Notes under the pieces: generated by a model
What the model was told of the DNA's origin: nothing
Seen by the model: the letters and a program-made list of their open reading frames with translations, nothing else
Database searches by the model: none
Shown: piece after piece, positions 8,463-17,838 of the stretch
Layout: each line of letters begins with the position of its first letter
Position numbering within the stretch: the first letter of the stretch is position 1
NCBI GenBank assembly: GCA_964344685.1
Contig: CAYFOK010000002.1
Location: forward strand, 1 to 64,000
Reading direction: 5' to 3'
DNA length: 64,000 nucleotides
DNA from: Scalindua sp964344685
GTDB taxonomy: Bacteria; Planctomycetota; Brocadiia; Brocadiales; Scalinduaceae
Program-made: the position numbers and the translations under genes

Positions 8463-8867
8463 ATGAATCTAGAGAACGCAATCAAGATAGTAAGAGAGTA
8501 TGGAAACATCCTGAGTGAACAACCTATTAAAAATGTTCAGGGCCGATTTGTATCGCTATTGCCACATGACAAAGAAACTATAAAAGAGGCAATTAAGGTT
8601 GAGCTGATGTATGTCGGTACAGCAGAGCCGAGAGATGAAAAGATGTTCAGGACTCTTCAGTTAAGTTTCCTGCAGCTTGCAAGTTTTCTTCCTGACAGAG
8701 AGGTAGTGCCAACGTTTGATATTGAAGAAGCCCTAGAATCAGACGATGTTTGCCACAACTATTTTCAATACCTTGATAGAAGCGAAAAAGTGAGCAACCA
8801 TATCCTGGATCAAACAAGTGCATTAGTAAGCGAACTTGATAAGTTTTGTCAAGACAACGGATTATAG
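8463..8867 (+). CDS. Hypothetical protein, mostly helical, 134 residues
   Basis: No family recognised. The protein is acidic, soluble and helix-rich, with no signal peptide or membrane segment, and three cysteines without a metal-binding pattern. It begins with a helical NAIKIVREYGNIL segment. A strong GGAGG lies three bases before the ATG, and codon use resembles its neighbours, so it is probably a real gene. The 173-residue hypothetical gene 46 bp downstream on the same strand is likely cotranscribed. Confidence 0.75.
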   Translation: MNLENAIKIVREYGNILSEQPIKNVQGRFVSLLPHDKETIKEAIKVELMYVGTAEPRDEKMFRTLQLSFLQLASFLPDREVVPTFDIEEALESDDVCHNYFQYLDRSEKVSNHILDQTSALVSELDKFCQDNGL

Positions 8868-8913
8868 CAGAGGACATAAATTTTATATTCTTTTACGTTA
8901 ATATGAATGAGTT

Positions 8914-9435
8914 ATGGATATTGAAAAGACCTGGGAAAGAGCTCTTAAGCATACTGAAATAATAAGGCCGCGTGTAAAACCTCTTGATACTTTTAAGACT
9001 ACGCATCTGCCATACATCTTTCTGGCTGAATCCTCAGTTAATCTTGGAGACTGTGTGGTTCGTAAAGGGGAAGTCCTGGTGGAAAAGCCCTCGCTCCTTC
9101 TCCCGCCTGGTTCACCTCAGCTTGATGGATTTGATTTCAGGGATGGTTCCAGACAGCAGGAGATGATTACCAATTTTTTTCTGGTTCGTGGAATCGAGTT
9201 TCCATCTTTTAAATATAATAATAAAACATATTCACTTGATGTTTTTGAAGGCCGGCTCAGCCTGGCAATTGAGAGATACACGCAGGAACTGCAAAAAGAA
9301 GAGAACGTTACTTCCGGCCTTATCATTGGTCCGGAAGATTGCTGGCAATTTTCTGTTTTCATCTTTATCTGCATGCAGATTTTACGTTCTGCTGATAATG
9401 ATATTAAGAGTTTTATGAATAGATGGAACAGGTAG
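8914..9435 (+). CDS. Hypothetical protein, 173 residues
   Basis: No family recognised. The middle has a beta-rich stretch (FLAESSVNLGDCVVRKGEVLVEK split by turns) followed by LLLPPGSPQLDGFDF and a helical C-terminal half ending in a hydrophobic FSVFIFICMQIL segment, too short and polar-flanked to call a membrane anchor with confidence. The ribosome binding site is weak. It follows the 134-residue hypothetical gene on the same strand, so the two may act together. No function can be assigned. Confidence 0.7.
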   Translation: MDIEKTWERALKHTEIIRPRVKPLDTFKTTHLPYIFLAESSVNLGDCVVRKGEVLVEKPSLLLPPGSPQLDGFDFRDGSRQQEMITNFFLVRGIEFPSFKYNNKTYSLDVFEGRLSLAIERYTQELQKEENVTSGLIIGPEDCWQFSVFIFICMQILRSADNDIKSFMNRWNR

Positions 9436-9503
9436 GGGTATGGAAAAAATCAGAAGTGAACATAATTACTTCAAAACTTGTTTGCCTGCCTGATCGGGTG
9501 GTG

Positions 9504-9863
9504 TTACCCTTCAATAATAAGAAGCAGTCCGCAGTCGGGGCACTCCTTTGCATCCTTGCCAACATCGTGACCGCATGCGGGGCATCTGTCCTGATCAGCC
9601 CATTCCTGCGATTCCCTGAGTTCCGGATGCACGGTCATGTAATACTCATCAATACATTCATGCGCTGCCTGTGCCTCCTCTTCGGCAACCAGAAGTAAGA
9701 ATCTGCAGCCGCAAGTTCCTGCACTGCATCCCGGAGCGAGTGTCATACCGTTAGCAATTCCATTCTCAGTGAGCATGTCTGCCAGCTCTTTGATCCAGTC
9801 CTGATCGCCTTCCTTGACCGCTACCCATTCAACCTGCCCCTCTTCCGGATTTGGTGTTTCCAT
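9504..9863 (-). CDS. DUF2007-like protein with C-terminal zinc ribbon
   Basis: A 119-residue acidic protein. The N-terminal half (EWVAVKEGDQDWIKELADML, then ENGIANGM) resembles DUF2007-type small domains. A GCSAGTCGCR insert follows, and the C-terminus is a CPACG-x7-ECPDCG zinc ribbon. An AGAGG ribosome binding site lies nine bases before ATG 9863. It is convergent with the upstream hypothetical pair and separated by about 200 bp from the next minus-strand gene. The extra cysteines in the insert could bind a second metal. Function unknown. Confidence 0.75.
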   Translation of the reverse strand: METPNPEEGQVEWVAVKEGDQDWIKELADMLTENGIANGMTLAPGCSAGTCGCRFLLLVAEEEAQAAHECIDEYYMTVHPELRESQEWADQDRCPACGHDVGKDAKECPDCGLLLIIEG

Positions 9864-10067
9864 ATGTAAATACCTCTTTATAACCTGAATAAAATTCTGT
9901 TTTAGACCAATAACTTAGTGCAGCAAAACCGCCCGCCTTAATGACGCCGCCGGTCAGGTAATCAAGATTTAAAGCGTCTAAAGTTAATAAACAGGTGTTG
10001 TAGAGTAGTATATAAAATATATTGCCTCATAAAGCAATATCTAATTTCTGTTTTAACCACCGATGTG

Positions 10068-10445
10068 TCACAAAAGTTTTTTTATAACCTGCATAGCTAG
10101 TATGAGTAAGTGACCGTCATAATTTTTAATCGATTCTATTAAAGCGGAATCCTCACTTTTATTTCCGGCTAATTTCTCCAAATCGTTCTTTACAACCTCT
10201 TCAGATTCTTTAATTTTAATTTTGTCCAATATGTTGCACACTTCTGATATTTCAGAATCTTCCAGTGAATCCCTCAGTTTTGATATCAGTATCTGTATAT
10301 TATCGTCTGCAACTGTACCCATTCGTCTGGCAAGGTTCCTGTCCACCAGTTTTCTCTTAATCATTTCATCTACTTCTTCGAGTTTGTCATAGTGTATTCC
10401 TGCCTCTTTTTCCCATGACTCAAGCTGTTCGATTGATAAAGCCAT
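10068..10445 (-). CDS. Hypothetical protein downstream of nnrD, 125 residues
   Basis: A soluble, helix-rich, charged protein with no cysteine cluster, signal peptide or membrane segment and no family that I recognise. The ATG at 10445 lies 19 bp after the stop of nnrD on the same strand, and GAAAGGATGG sits upstream, so it is probably translated from the same mRNA. The helices could form a small bundle (KLEEVDEMIKRKLVD; ILISKLRDSLEDSEI). No function proposed. Confidence 0.7.
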   Translation of the reverse strand: MALSIEQLESWEKEAGIHYDKLEEVDEMIKRKLVDRNLARRMGTVADDNIQILISKLRDSLEDSEISEVCNILDKIKIKESEEVVKNDLEKLAGNKSEDSALIESIKNYDGHLLILAMQVIKKLL

Positions 10446-10464
10446 TAATGTTTATTCCATCCTT

Positions 10465-11352
10465 TCAATTTTTATATTTTATGAATGCGTCAGGTAAGTA
10501 TTCAATGATGTCGGAAGCAATCATTGACAGCTCACCCTTCTTCTTTGCCGCAATATCTCCTGCCAGGCCGTGTAAATATACGCCAAGTTGTGAAGCATTA
10601 AACAGATCATATCCCTGGCCTATTAATGATGCTATCATTCCAGTGAGGACGTCACCAGAGCCGGCGGTTGCCATTCCAGGATTACCCGTACGGTTTACGT
10701 ATACTTTCTCATAATCTGCAACTATTGATTTATCACCCTTTAGTACCAGGGTGAGTTTTTTATCGCCACTTAATTTTTTCTGTATCGATTGAACAAACTG
10801 AGTTGCCGTATTTAGCCTCACTTTTTGCACGTCCTTTGCCGAACCAAGGCCTGTCAGGCGTGACATCTCTCCTGGATGAGGTGTTAATACTGCACCTTCT
10901 TTAATCTTGTATAATACAGGCACGTTATCCGAAAGTGCGTTAAGCCCATCAGCATCAATTACCATGGCACTGTCTATATTTTTTATTAGCCAGAGGATGA
11001 GTTCTCTTGTCTCCGGTTGTTGAGAAAGGCCCGGTCCCAAAGCGACAACATCGTGAGATTTACACAACTTCATTATCTCTTTTCTTCCCTTGTTGGATAA
11101 CGTAGATGCTCCTGTTTCTGGCAGGGGATGTGTCATCACGCAGGTCAGTTTTACCTCCATCACAGGATTCAGGCTCTCAGGTATGCCCAATGTAACAATC
11201 CCTGATCCACTTCTCAATGCCGCTTTTGAGCAGAGGTATGCGGCGCCCGTCATACCGGGTGAACCGGCAAGCACTAGCACACGGCCGTAGCTGCCTTTGT
11301 GCGAGTTGCTTTTCCTGGGATATAGTTCAGGCAGTTTTTTAATTTTTTTCAT
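10465..11352 (-). CDS. nnrD: ADP-dependent NAD(P)H-hydrate dehydratase
   Basis: A 295-residue ribokinase-fold enzyme that dehydrates damaged NAD(P)HX back to NAD(P)H. Visible: GSYGRVLVLAGSPGMTGAAYL near the start (in parts), LGPGLSQ, VIDADGLNAL, LTPHPGEMSRL and the signature AGSGDVLTGMIASLIGQG. In many bacteria this domain is fused to the epimerase; here it stands alone and the epimerase domain is a separate gene about 46 kb away (57490-58197). A 125-residue hypothetical gene follows 19 bp downstream. Confidence 0.93.
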   Translation of the reverse strand: MKKIKKLPELYPRKSNSHKGSYGRVLVLAGSPGMTGAAYLCSKAALRSGSGIVTLGIPESLNPVMEVKLTCVMTHPLPETGASTLSNKGRKEIMKLCKSHDVVALGPGLSQQPETRELILWLIKNIDSAMVIDADGLNALSDNVPVLYKIKEGAVLTPHPGEMSRLTGLGSAKDVQKVRLNTATQFVQSIQKKLSGDKKLTLVLKGDKSIVADYEKVYVNRTGNPGMATAGSGDVLTGMIASLIGQGYDLFNASQLGVYLHGLAGDIAAKKKGELSMIASDIIEYLPDAFIKYKN

Positions 11353-11474
11353 ATATTTTTTTAACCTAACCTGATTTGAAAATTAAGTAATTATGTATCT
11401 TTTATTTTGAAAAGGATTCCGGTACTAATCTATGGGGTTTCTGCGAAAGCAGGGTTTATTTTAATTGATCGAAT

Positions 11475-12224
11475 TTATTTAGTACTATTTATCAGAGATG
11501 CTACGTAAGCTGCGCCGAACCCGTTATCAATGTTAACAACGGTAACATTTGCAGCACAACTGTTTAACATTGCTAAAAGCGGTGTAAATCCTCCGAAACT
11601 GGTGCCATACCCCACACTTGTAGGTACGCCTATAACGGGACGGGCTACCATACCTCCCACTACGCTGGCAAGTGCCCCTTCCATACCTGCAACCACTATG
11701 ATCACTTTGGCCTCCATAATGTCTTTTTTATTGCTGAGCAGGCGGTGTATGCCGGCAACACCTGCATCATAAAGTACCTTTACATTGTTCCCCATTATTT
11801 CTGCGGTCTCCCTCGCTTCTTCAGCAACGGGAATATCGGATGTGCCTGCAGTTACAATCAGTATTAGTCCCTTTTTCTGTTTTTTGCGTGATTTCTTTAT
11901 AACGATCGTCCGGGCTTTGTCATTGTATCTGGCGTTCTTAAATTGTTGAGAAATACAATTATAAATCTCTTCGTTAGCACGTGTTGCTAATAGATCTGTT
12001 CCATGTTTAATGATCTGTCCGGCAATTTTGAGAACTTGTGCAGGAGTCTTTCCTTCGCAGAAAATCACTTCTGGAAAACCGCAACGTATGGTTCGATGTG
12101 TGTCTACCTTGGCAAATCCAAGGTCTTTATATGGTAATTCCTTAAAACTCTTCAAGGCATTTTCTATTGTGAGGTCACCTTTTTTTACACTTGTTAAAAG
12201 TTTCTTGATAGTATTGTTGTCCAT
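11475..12224 (-). CDS. larB: LarB-like protein (nickel-pincer cofactor biosynthesis carboxylase family)
   Basis: A 249-residue protein of the PurE-related LarB family. The N-terminal part has the family VDTHRTIRCGFPEVIFCEGK segment; the C-terminal PurE-like domain has IVTAGTSDIPVAEEA, the VYDAGVAGIHRL segment and VAGMEGALASVVGG. LarB carboxylates nicotinic acid adenine dinucleotide and hydrolyses its phosphoanhydride bond in the pathway making the nickel-pincer nucleotide of lactate racemase-type enzymes. larC, larE and larA are not in this window, so the client enzyme is unknown. It lies between nnrD and tsaD, all on the minus strand. Confidence 0.88.
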   Translation of the reverse strand: MDNNTIKKLLTSVKKGDLTIENALKSFKELPYKDLGFAKVDTHRTIRCGFPEVIFCEGKTPAQVLKIAGQIIKHGTDLLATRANEEIYNCISQQFKNARYNDKARTIVIKKSRKKQKKGLILIVTAGTSDIPVAEEARETAEIMGNNVKVLYDAGVAGIHRLLSNKKDIMEAKVIIVVAGMEGALASVVGGMVARPVIGVPTSVGYGTSFGGFTPLLAMLNSCAANVTVVNIDNGFGAAYVASLINSTK

Positions 12225-12286
12225 TTATAGTACCTTTATTTTCCACTCTACTTATTCCCAGGTTTCAGCCTGGAAATGGAAATAAG

Positions 12287-13297
12287 CTATGGCACTGCTT
12301 CAACATCAAGGCTGGAGAATTTCTTCTCTCCATACTTATGGAATGCCAATCCTGCTACCATAGCAGCGTTATCCATACATAATTTTTTTGAAGGATAAAA
12401 CAGTCTTATATCGCGCTGCTTAGCCGCATCGGTAAACTTCTGCCTTAACCTTGAGTTGCATGCAACTCCTCCGCCAAGGATTATGCTATTGGTAGAAAAC
12501 TTCTTAGCTGCAAAAATAGTTTTGTCTACCAGAACATCAACAACCGCTTCCTGAAAGCTTGCAGCGATATCTGTAATTTCCTGATCCTTTAGTTTTGATA
12601 TCTCACTGGTATTCCTTGAATCCTGGCCCATACAGCGATATAAGACTGCTGTTTTTATACCGCTGAAACTAAAATCAAGAGAACCTTTTTTCAGGTATGA
12701 CCGTGGAAATAGTATAGCTTTCTCATTACCTCTTTGTGAAATAGTATCTATTTCCGGTCCGGCAGGATAGCCTAAACCTAAAATTTTTCCAACTTTATCA
12801 AATGCTTCACCTGCCGCATCATCTATAGTTTCTCCGACTGATTCGTAATTTGTTTCACTGTGTGTCAAAAACAGAGATGTATGTCCGCCCGATACAACAA
12901 GACTGATAGCCGGGTAATTAATATCATCATATTCTATTTTACTCGCATATATATGTGCGTGTAGATGATTTACCGTTATGAGCGGTTTTTTCAATATCCA
13001 GCTTAACGTCTTGGCAGCCGTAAGTCCAATTAATAGTGCGCCGATAAGCCCCGGTGTATTAGCTATTGATATTGCGTCTATGTCACTCATCTTTATATTA
13101 GCTTCCACAACAGCTTTGTCAATTACAGTTATAATTGTATCGGTGTGTGCTCGACAAGCTATCTCTGGTACTACACCACCAAATTTTGAGTGAAGGTCTT
13201 GTTGGGATGCTACTATGTTTGAATGAACTTTATTGCCATCTTCCACTATAGCAGCAGACGTTTCATCACAAGAGGTTTCGATACCGAGAATTATCAT
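12287..13297 (-). CDS. tsaD: tRNA N6-adenosine threonylcarbamoyltransferase TsaD
   Basis: A 336-residue ASKHA-fold enzyme that installs t6A at position 37 of ANN-reading tRNAs, working with TsaB, TsaE and TsaC. Signatures: ILGIETSCDETSAAIVEDG at the N-terminus, metal-binding HLHAHIYAS, SLVVSGGHTSLFL, and LGGGVACNSRLR. Full length. Its partner tsaE is about 12 kb away on the other strand (25383-25880); tsaB was not seen. Confidence 0.96.
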   Translation of the reverse strand: MIILGIETSCDETSAAIVEDGNKVHSNIVASQQDLHSKFGGVVPEIACRAHTDTIITVIDKAVVEANIKMSDIDAISIANTPGLIGALLIGLTAAKTLSWILKKPLITVNHLHAHIYASKIEYDDINYPAISLVVSGGHTSLFLTHSETNYESVGETIDDAAGEAFDKVGKILGLGYPAGPEIDTISQRGNEKAILFPRSYLKKGSLDFSFSGIKTAVLYRCMGQDSRNTSEISKLKDQEITDIAASFQEAVVDVLVDKTIFAAKKFSTNSIILGGGVACNSRLRQKFTDAAKQRDIRLFYPSKKLCMDNAAMVAGLAFHKYGEKKFSSLDVEAVP

Positions 13298-13380
13298 TTT
13301 ATCAGATGTATTTTAACGGGGTTAGTCTGGGAGTGAATATTCTTTTCAGCGTTTTATGTGTTTATGCAAGTAACTAAATT

Positions 13381-14667
13381 CTAGTTGCCTTTGGAATAAA
13401 CACTTATGCCTTTCAAAACGTCAATTGCCCTGGAAAGCTGTGTATCAACAAATTTTTCTTCATCATCATTCGTTGCTGTTGTCTCTATCCCGTTTATTGT
13501 TCGTATGTCTGCAGCATTAACTTTGGCCAGGTGCTTGTGTAAACCTCTTACCTCTTTTTGCTTGAGATCCACTATTATGTCCGGTTCAATACCAACTCCA
13601 TCAATCAGTGTTCCGGATGGTGTATAGTATTTGGCAGTTGTCAGCTTCAGTGCGGATTTTTTGTTTTTTATTGGTATTAAACTTTGAACTGAGCCCTTAC
13701 CAAATGTTTTAGTTCCCAGTAAAAGTCCTCGTTTATGGTCTTTAACCGCTCCTGCAACAATCTCCGAGGCGCTGGCACTGCCGCTATTAACTAATATTAC
13801 CAGTGGAAATTTTTTATACGTTTTTAACCTATGCGCTTTGTACTCGTGATGCTGTGATTTGTGCCTGCCTTTTGTAGAAACAATTAAACCTTTTTTAATA
13901 AACCTGTCAGCCATGCCCACTGCAATATTCAAGAGGCCACCCGGATTAAATCTGAGGTCCAGGATCAGGGATTCCATTCCTTGTTTTTCCAACTCTTTAA
14001 CAGCGGCATCCAAATCATCAATTGTGTTGTCTTGAAAACTGGTAACTGCGATATAACCTATCTTGCCTTCCTGATCAACGATCCTCGTGCCACGCGTACT
14101 GTTCAAATGGATTTTCGCACGTTCAATAGTAATGTCAACAGGTTCGCTTTCTCCCTCATGCACAACAGTTATTGTAACCTTCGTATGCGTTTTGCCACGG
14201 AGCAGCTCAATTGCCTCACGAATAGAGATGTTCTTTGTCGATTTTCCATCTATTTTGATTATTATGTCTCCAATATACACTCCTGCATGAAAGGCCGGTG
14301 AATCAACAATAGGTGTCAAGACCATTAAAAATCCATCCTTCATAATGACCTCAATACCCAGGCCGTCAAATTCACCTTCAGTTTCAATCTTTAATTCTTC
14401 AAGGTGTTTAGCATCAATGAACTGGCTATATGGATCCAGGCCGGCAAGCATCCCCTTATAAGCATTCATTAGCAATGCTCTCAGCCCAACTTCATCAACG
14501 TATTTATTCTGTATCTCCTTTATTATGCTTATGAACTCTTCAAAATCTTGATAAAACAGGTCCGGATCAAGTTTTTCCTCTTTTTGTGCATGCAAATAGC
14601 ATGGGCTTAAAGATAATATAAAAATAACTATCCAGATAATTTTAAAACTATTTCTTATTCTTATCAC
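13381..14667 (-). CDS. S41-family carboxyl-terminal processing protease (CtpA-like)
   Basis: A protease with an N-terminal membrane/signal segment (IIWIVIFILSLSPCYLHAQ), a PDZ domain (about residues 70-160) and the S41 catalytic core: LRFNPGGLLNIAVG, the serine in NSGSASASEIVAG, and the lysine in KTFGKGSVQSL. It cleaves C-termini of periplasmic proteins. I start at the GTG at 14667, because the signal segment follows directly. The frame is open to an ATG at 14760, but that extension would translate a G10/C10 homopolymer region and adds no recognisable sequence. It lies downstream of ribF and tRNA-Phe on the same strand. Confidence 0.92.
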   Translation of the reverse strand: MIRIRNSFKIIWIVIFILSLSPCYLHAQKEEKLDPDLFYQDFEEFISIIKEIQNKYVDEVGLRALLMNAYKGMLAGLDPYSQFIDAKHLEELKIETEGEFDGLGIEVIMKDGFLMVLTPIVDSPAFHAGVYIGDIIIKIDGKSTKNISIREAIELLRGKTHTKVTITVVHEGESEPVDITIERAKIHLNSTRGTRIVDQEGKIGYIAVTSFQDNTIDDLDAAVKELEKQGMESLILDLRFNPGGLLNIAVGMADRFIKKGLIVSTKGRHKSQHHEYKAHRLKTYKKFPLVILVNSGSASASEIVAGAVKDHKRGLLLGTKTFGKGSVQSLIPIKNKKSALKLTTAKYYTPSGTLIDGVGIEPDIIVDLKQKEVRGLHKHLAKVNAADIRTINGIETTATNDDEEKFVDTQLSRAIDVLKGISVYSKGN

Positions 14668-14720
14668 TAAAAATTCCTTATAATTTAAACCTTCCACAAC
14701 TTTTCCCCTGAAGTCGTAGC

Positions 14721-14730
14721 GGGGGGGGGG
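14721..14730. repeat. G10 homopolymer tract upstream of the CtpA-like gene
   Basis: Ten consecutive G on the plus strand (C on the coding strand), lying between tRNA-Phe and the protease start. Tracts of this length are rare in such AT-rich sequence and are prone to slippage or to sequencing error. Confidence 0.9.
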
Positions 14731-14770
14731 AGAAGTTATGGGAAAAACTGGAAATAACATTTTCTAAATG

Positions 14771-14846
14771 TGGTGGGCAGAGCCGGAATCGAACCGGCGA
14801 CACCGGGATTTTCAATCCCGTGCTCTACCGACTGAGCTATCTGCCC
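14771..14846 (-). tRNA. tRNA-Phe (GAA)
   Basis: A full cloverleaf on the minus strand: acceptor GGGCAGA pairing with TCTGCCC, D-arm TAGCTCAGTCGGTAGAGC, anticodon arm CGGGA-TTGAAAA-TCCCG with anticodon GAA, T-arm GGTTCGATTCC, discriminator A and an encoded CCA end. It lies 40 bp after ribF, so it may be read from that transcript or from its own promoter. Confidence 0.98.
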
Positions 14847-14886
14847 CGAAAATTAATAAAAGAAGAAGACAATTTGCAAACTGTAC

Positions 14887-15834
14887 CTACTCTGCCAGGA
14901 CCTTCTCTGAAGCCCTGTTAATAAATTTCATTTTGTCTCGTTCTAATTGCAACTTTAATTCGTCGGCACTTTCAAACCTGGCTTCTTCTCTTAATTTGTA
15001 AAGAAATTGAACTTCCAGGTCCTTTCCGTAAATCGATTCATTAAAGTCAATTATGTGGACTTCAACCACAGGCTCATCTTTACGTGTGCTTTCTCCGAAT
15101 GTAGGACAAGTTCCTATATTGGTTAAAGCTTTAAATTCTCTTCCTTCCAGTAATACCCTGGTGGCATATACGCCGGAAGGAGGTTTGATCTCATGGTGAA
15201 GATTAAGGTTAGCAGTGGGAAACCCTAAACCTTTTCCACGGCTGGAACCCTTTACAACAGTGCCAAAAACTGAAACACGTCTGCCCAGCATCCCTCTTGC
15301 CTTCTGTAAGTTCCCTTGGATAATATGTTTTCGTATTGTTGTGCTACTTGTAATTTCACCTTCGAATTCTACAGGATCGCATGTAACTACCTCAAATCCG
15401 TATTTTTCAGCATAATCAAGCACCATTGATGCGTTACCCCTTCTGTCCTTGCCAAATGAACAGTTAAATCCGAGTACTACTACTTTGGCACCCAGCCACT
15501 CATACAAAATGTTGGATATAAAATCTTCAGCGCTGATTTCAGAAATTTTTTTATTGAACTCCAACACCACAGACATATCAACGCCAAGCTGCTCAAATAA
15601 TACTAATCTGTGGTCCAGTGATGTAATGCAGGACTGTTGTGTCTGTGAGAGAAAACTTTTAGGGCGGCGATCAAAAGTTAAAATTATTGATTCTCCGTTT
15701 TTTTTATCCGCCAGATTTATTGTTTTTTTAATAACCTTTTGATGGCCTGAATGGACACCGTCAAACACGCCTAATGTAACAACGGGCCAGGTAAGTTTTC
15801 TCTGTATCTGCTTGATACCAAAAATTGTATCCAA
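14887..15834 (-). CDS. ribF: Bifunctional riboflavin kinase/FAD synthetase
   Basis: A 315-residue enzyme converting riboflavin to FMN and then FAD. The N-terminal adenylyltransferase shows VVTLGVFDGVHSGHQKV and a C-terminal region TSSTTIRKHI; the C-terminal kinase domain shows GLGFPTANLNL, PPSGVYATRV, NIGTCPTFGE and VEVHIIDFNESIYGKDLEV. Length and domain order are normal. It lies between a PpiD-like chaperone gene and tRNA-Phe. No FMN riboswitch was seen upstream. Confidence 0.96.
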   Translation of the reverse strand: MDTIFGIKQIQRKLTWPVVTLGVFDGVHSGHQKVIKKTINLADKKNGESIILTFDRRPKSFLSQTQQSCITSLDHRLVLFEQLGVDMSVVLEFNKKISEISAEDFISNILYEWLGAKVVVLGFNCSFGKDRRGNASMVLDYAEKYGFEVVTCDPVEFEGEITSSTTIRKHIIQGNLQKARGMLGRRVSVFGTVVKGSSRGKGLGFPTANLNLHHEIKPPSGVYATRVLLEGREFKALTNIGTCPTFGESTRKDEPVVEVHIIDFNESIYGKDLEVQFLYKLREEARFESADELKLQLERDKMKFINRASEKVLAE

Positions 15835-15946
15835 TTTAAACCTCTTGTGTGTTTGACAAATACAAATGGCGGACTAAAATGTCCACCCTTACCGTTTATT
15901 CCGCTAATCTACTTCTACTTGATGTCTTATACCGGCAAAGCCGTAT

Positions 15947-17632
15947 TCAGCTTTTGCTTTTACCTAATTGAGTCTTTGTGCTTATCCAGGATTCCCATTC
16001 AGATGAAAACATAAGCTGTTTTTCCATGAGATACTGCTGCATTATCAAGTCTTTGTCTTGTTCGAATTTTTCTGGATCAACCGGTTTTCTCTCTACCAAT
16101 TTTACTACATAGCAAGTTTTTTCGCCTCTGTTTTCAACTGCAATATCTGATCCACCAACTTTTAAACCAAAAGCTGAATCAGTTATTTTAATTTTTTCCG
16201 GTCCCAATATTTCGGTATCATCATCTTCACTGATGATTCCCGGTCTGCTTACATATTTTGTTTCTATAATTGCCAGTTTACCGGTATCATTTTCTATTAA
16301 TTTAATTCCCTCTTCAAAGGACGATTGGCTTATTTTTTCAAGACATTTTTCAGCAAGCTTTTCTGCCTCTCCAAATGCCTTTTCATAGCGTAGATCTTCG
16401 GCGACCTTATCACGGATTTTCTCAAAAGAAGGTGTATGTGGTTCTATTTTTTCTATTACACGAAAAATAAACTTACCTTCCGTAGAGCCTATTGGCGGAG
16501 AAGGGTCATTAATTTCCCTTTCAAATACCTGCTGTGGGAATTTCGGAAGATCGATAATCACTTCTCTCAATTCATCTTTTGTGAAATAGTTTGTCCCGTT
16601 ATTCTGGTTTGTTGGTAAAACGTGCGACAGTCCATATTTTTCAGCAAGTTTAGCAAAGCTAATAGAACCTTCTTTATCAAAATTTTCATATATTTCATTA
16701 TCTACATCAGCAATCAGTTTATTTGCTATCTCTTCGCGCTCTCTGAATAATATGTTGTTACGTATTTGTGTTTTAACTTCATCAAAAGGTTTAAATTCTG
16801 CAACAGAGGTTTCATCTGAAACTTCACCTTCAGGCTTTTCCACATTTTCTTTTCTAAACATAAGATCTTTTTTGTCTTCGTAATATTTCTGCATTTTCTC
16901 ATCAGTGATCTTAACCTGCTTCTCTATTGCATCAGACATTGCAATTATATATTCTATTTTAACCTTTTCCGGTTCCTTATAGCCCCAAATCCCTTCTTCA
17001 ACATCTGGATAATTTTCACTGTATTTATCGTAGAAAGATTTTATCTCGTCTTCTGTGATTTTAACCCGATTGACAAAATCTCTGGCCTTAAAGGCAGCAT
17101 ATTGAATTTTAATCTTTTCGTTTTCTTTAATATATCTCTGACGCGCCTCGTCGGTGGTAACCTTCACGGCACTTTTTAAAAGATATTGAAGCTTACGGGC
17201 TAAAAGATACTCCTTTATAGTTTGTTCAAACTGCGGTTCCGTCAAATGAAAAACGTTTCCGAGCATACGTCTGAAACCTTCTTTATCTTCAAAGATTCTT
17301 GGGTCAACTGGTAAGAAGTTACGTATTTCCTGTGCAAGTTCAGCTTTAGTGATAACTATGCCCATATTCTCTGCCTGGCCAAAAAGTGCCATCTGTCTCC
17401 AGACCTGTTGGGCTACAGGTTCTTTGGAATCCCTGAAAAAAATTCTTGCCCATCTGGTGGCAGTATTACTAAACTGATCTTGCGTGACTTTGTGGCCAAG
17501 GATTTCACCGACACCGGGTTTAGGAATGATGTATTCTGCCGCGGGACCAATCCCCCATATCACCATCAAAAATACGACCAGAAGACCCAGGAGTTTTCTC
17601 TGATTTCTTCTAAACCAAGTTGTTGCTGCCAT
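15947..17632 (-). CDS. SurA/PpiD-like periplasmic folding chaperone
   Basis: A 561-residue protein with a single N-terminal membrane anchor (LLGLLVVFLMVIWGIG, about residues 14-29) and a long soluble part. The SurA_N-like chaperone region (about 45-160) contains GHKVTQDQFSNTATRWAR, and the middle and C-terminal regions are charged and helical with parvulin-like fragments (SFAKLAEKYGLS; SFEKIRDKVAEDLR). The layout resembles PpiD: inner-membrane anchored and acting on proteins leaving the Sec channel. The catalytic parvulin domain is not clearly complete, so isomerase activity is doubtful. Confidence 0.8.
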   Translation of the reverse strand: MAATTWFRRNQRKLLGLLVVFLMVIWGIGPAAEYIIPKPGVGEILGHKVTQDQFSNTATRWARIFFRDSKEPVAQQVWRQMALFGQAENMGIVITKAELAQEIRNFLPVDPRIFEDKEGFRRMLGNVFHLTEPQFEQTIKEYLLARKLQYLLKSAVKVTTDEARQRYIKENEKIKIQYAAFKARDFVNRVKITEDEIKSFYDKYSENYPDVEEGIWGYKEPEKVKIEYIIAMSDAIEKQVKITDEKMQKYYEDKKDLMFRKENVEKPEGEVSDETSVAEFKPFDEVKTQIRNNILFREREEIANKLIADVDNEIYENFDKEGSISFAKLAEKYGLSHVLPTNQNNGTNYFTKDELREVIIDLPKFPQQVFEREINDPSPPIGSTEGKFIFRVIEKIEPHTPSFEKIRDKVAEDLRYEKAFGEAEKLAEKCLEKISQSSFEEGIKLIENDTGKLAIIETKYVSRPGIISEDDDTEILGPEKIKITDSAFGLKVGGSDIAVENRGEKTCYVVKLVERKPVDPEKFEQDKDLIMQQYLMEKQLMFSSEWESWISTKTQLGKSKS

Positions 17633-17838
17633 AAGTACCTCTTATTTACATTTTCTACACATTAAGATGTAGAAAAAATTTTTTTAATAAAGTTCAAATT
17701 TGCAGAATATTCTGAATAAATCCGAATATTTTATTATATATAGCAGTACAGTAACTATCAACTGCTTTTTGTAAAAATTTATATTCAGGTTAAGTATATG
17801 CATAATAGCATACAAAAGATTTTTTAACGGGAAAACCC

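Noticed and set aside
9423..9698. Plus-strand ORF overlapping the DUF2007-like gene
   Set aside because: Overlaps the 3' end of one real gene and lies antisense to another with a clear zinc ribbon.
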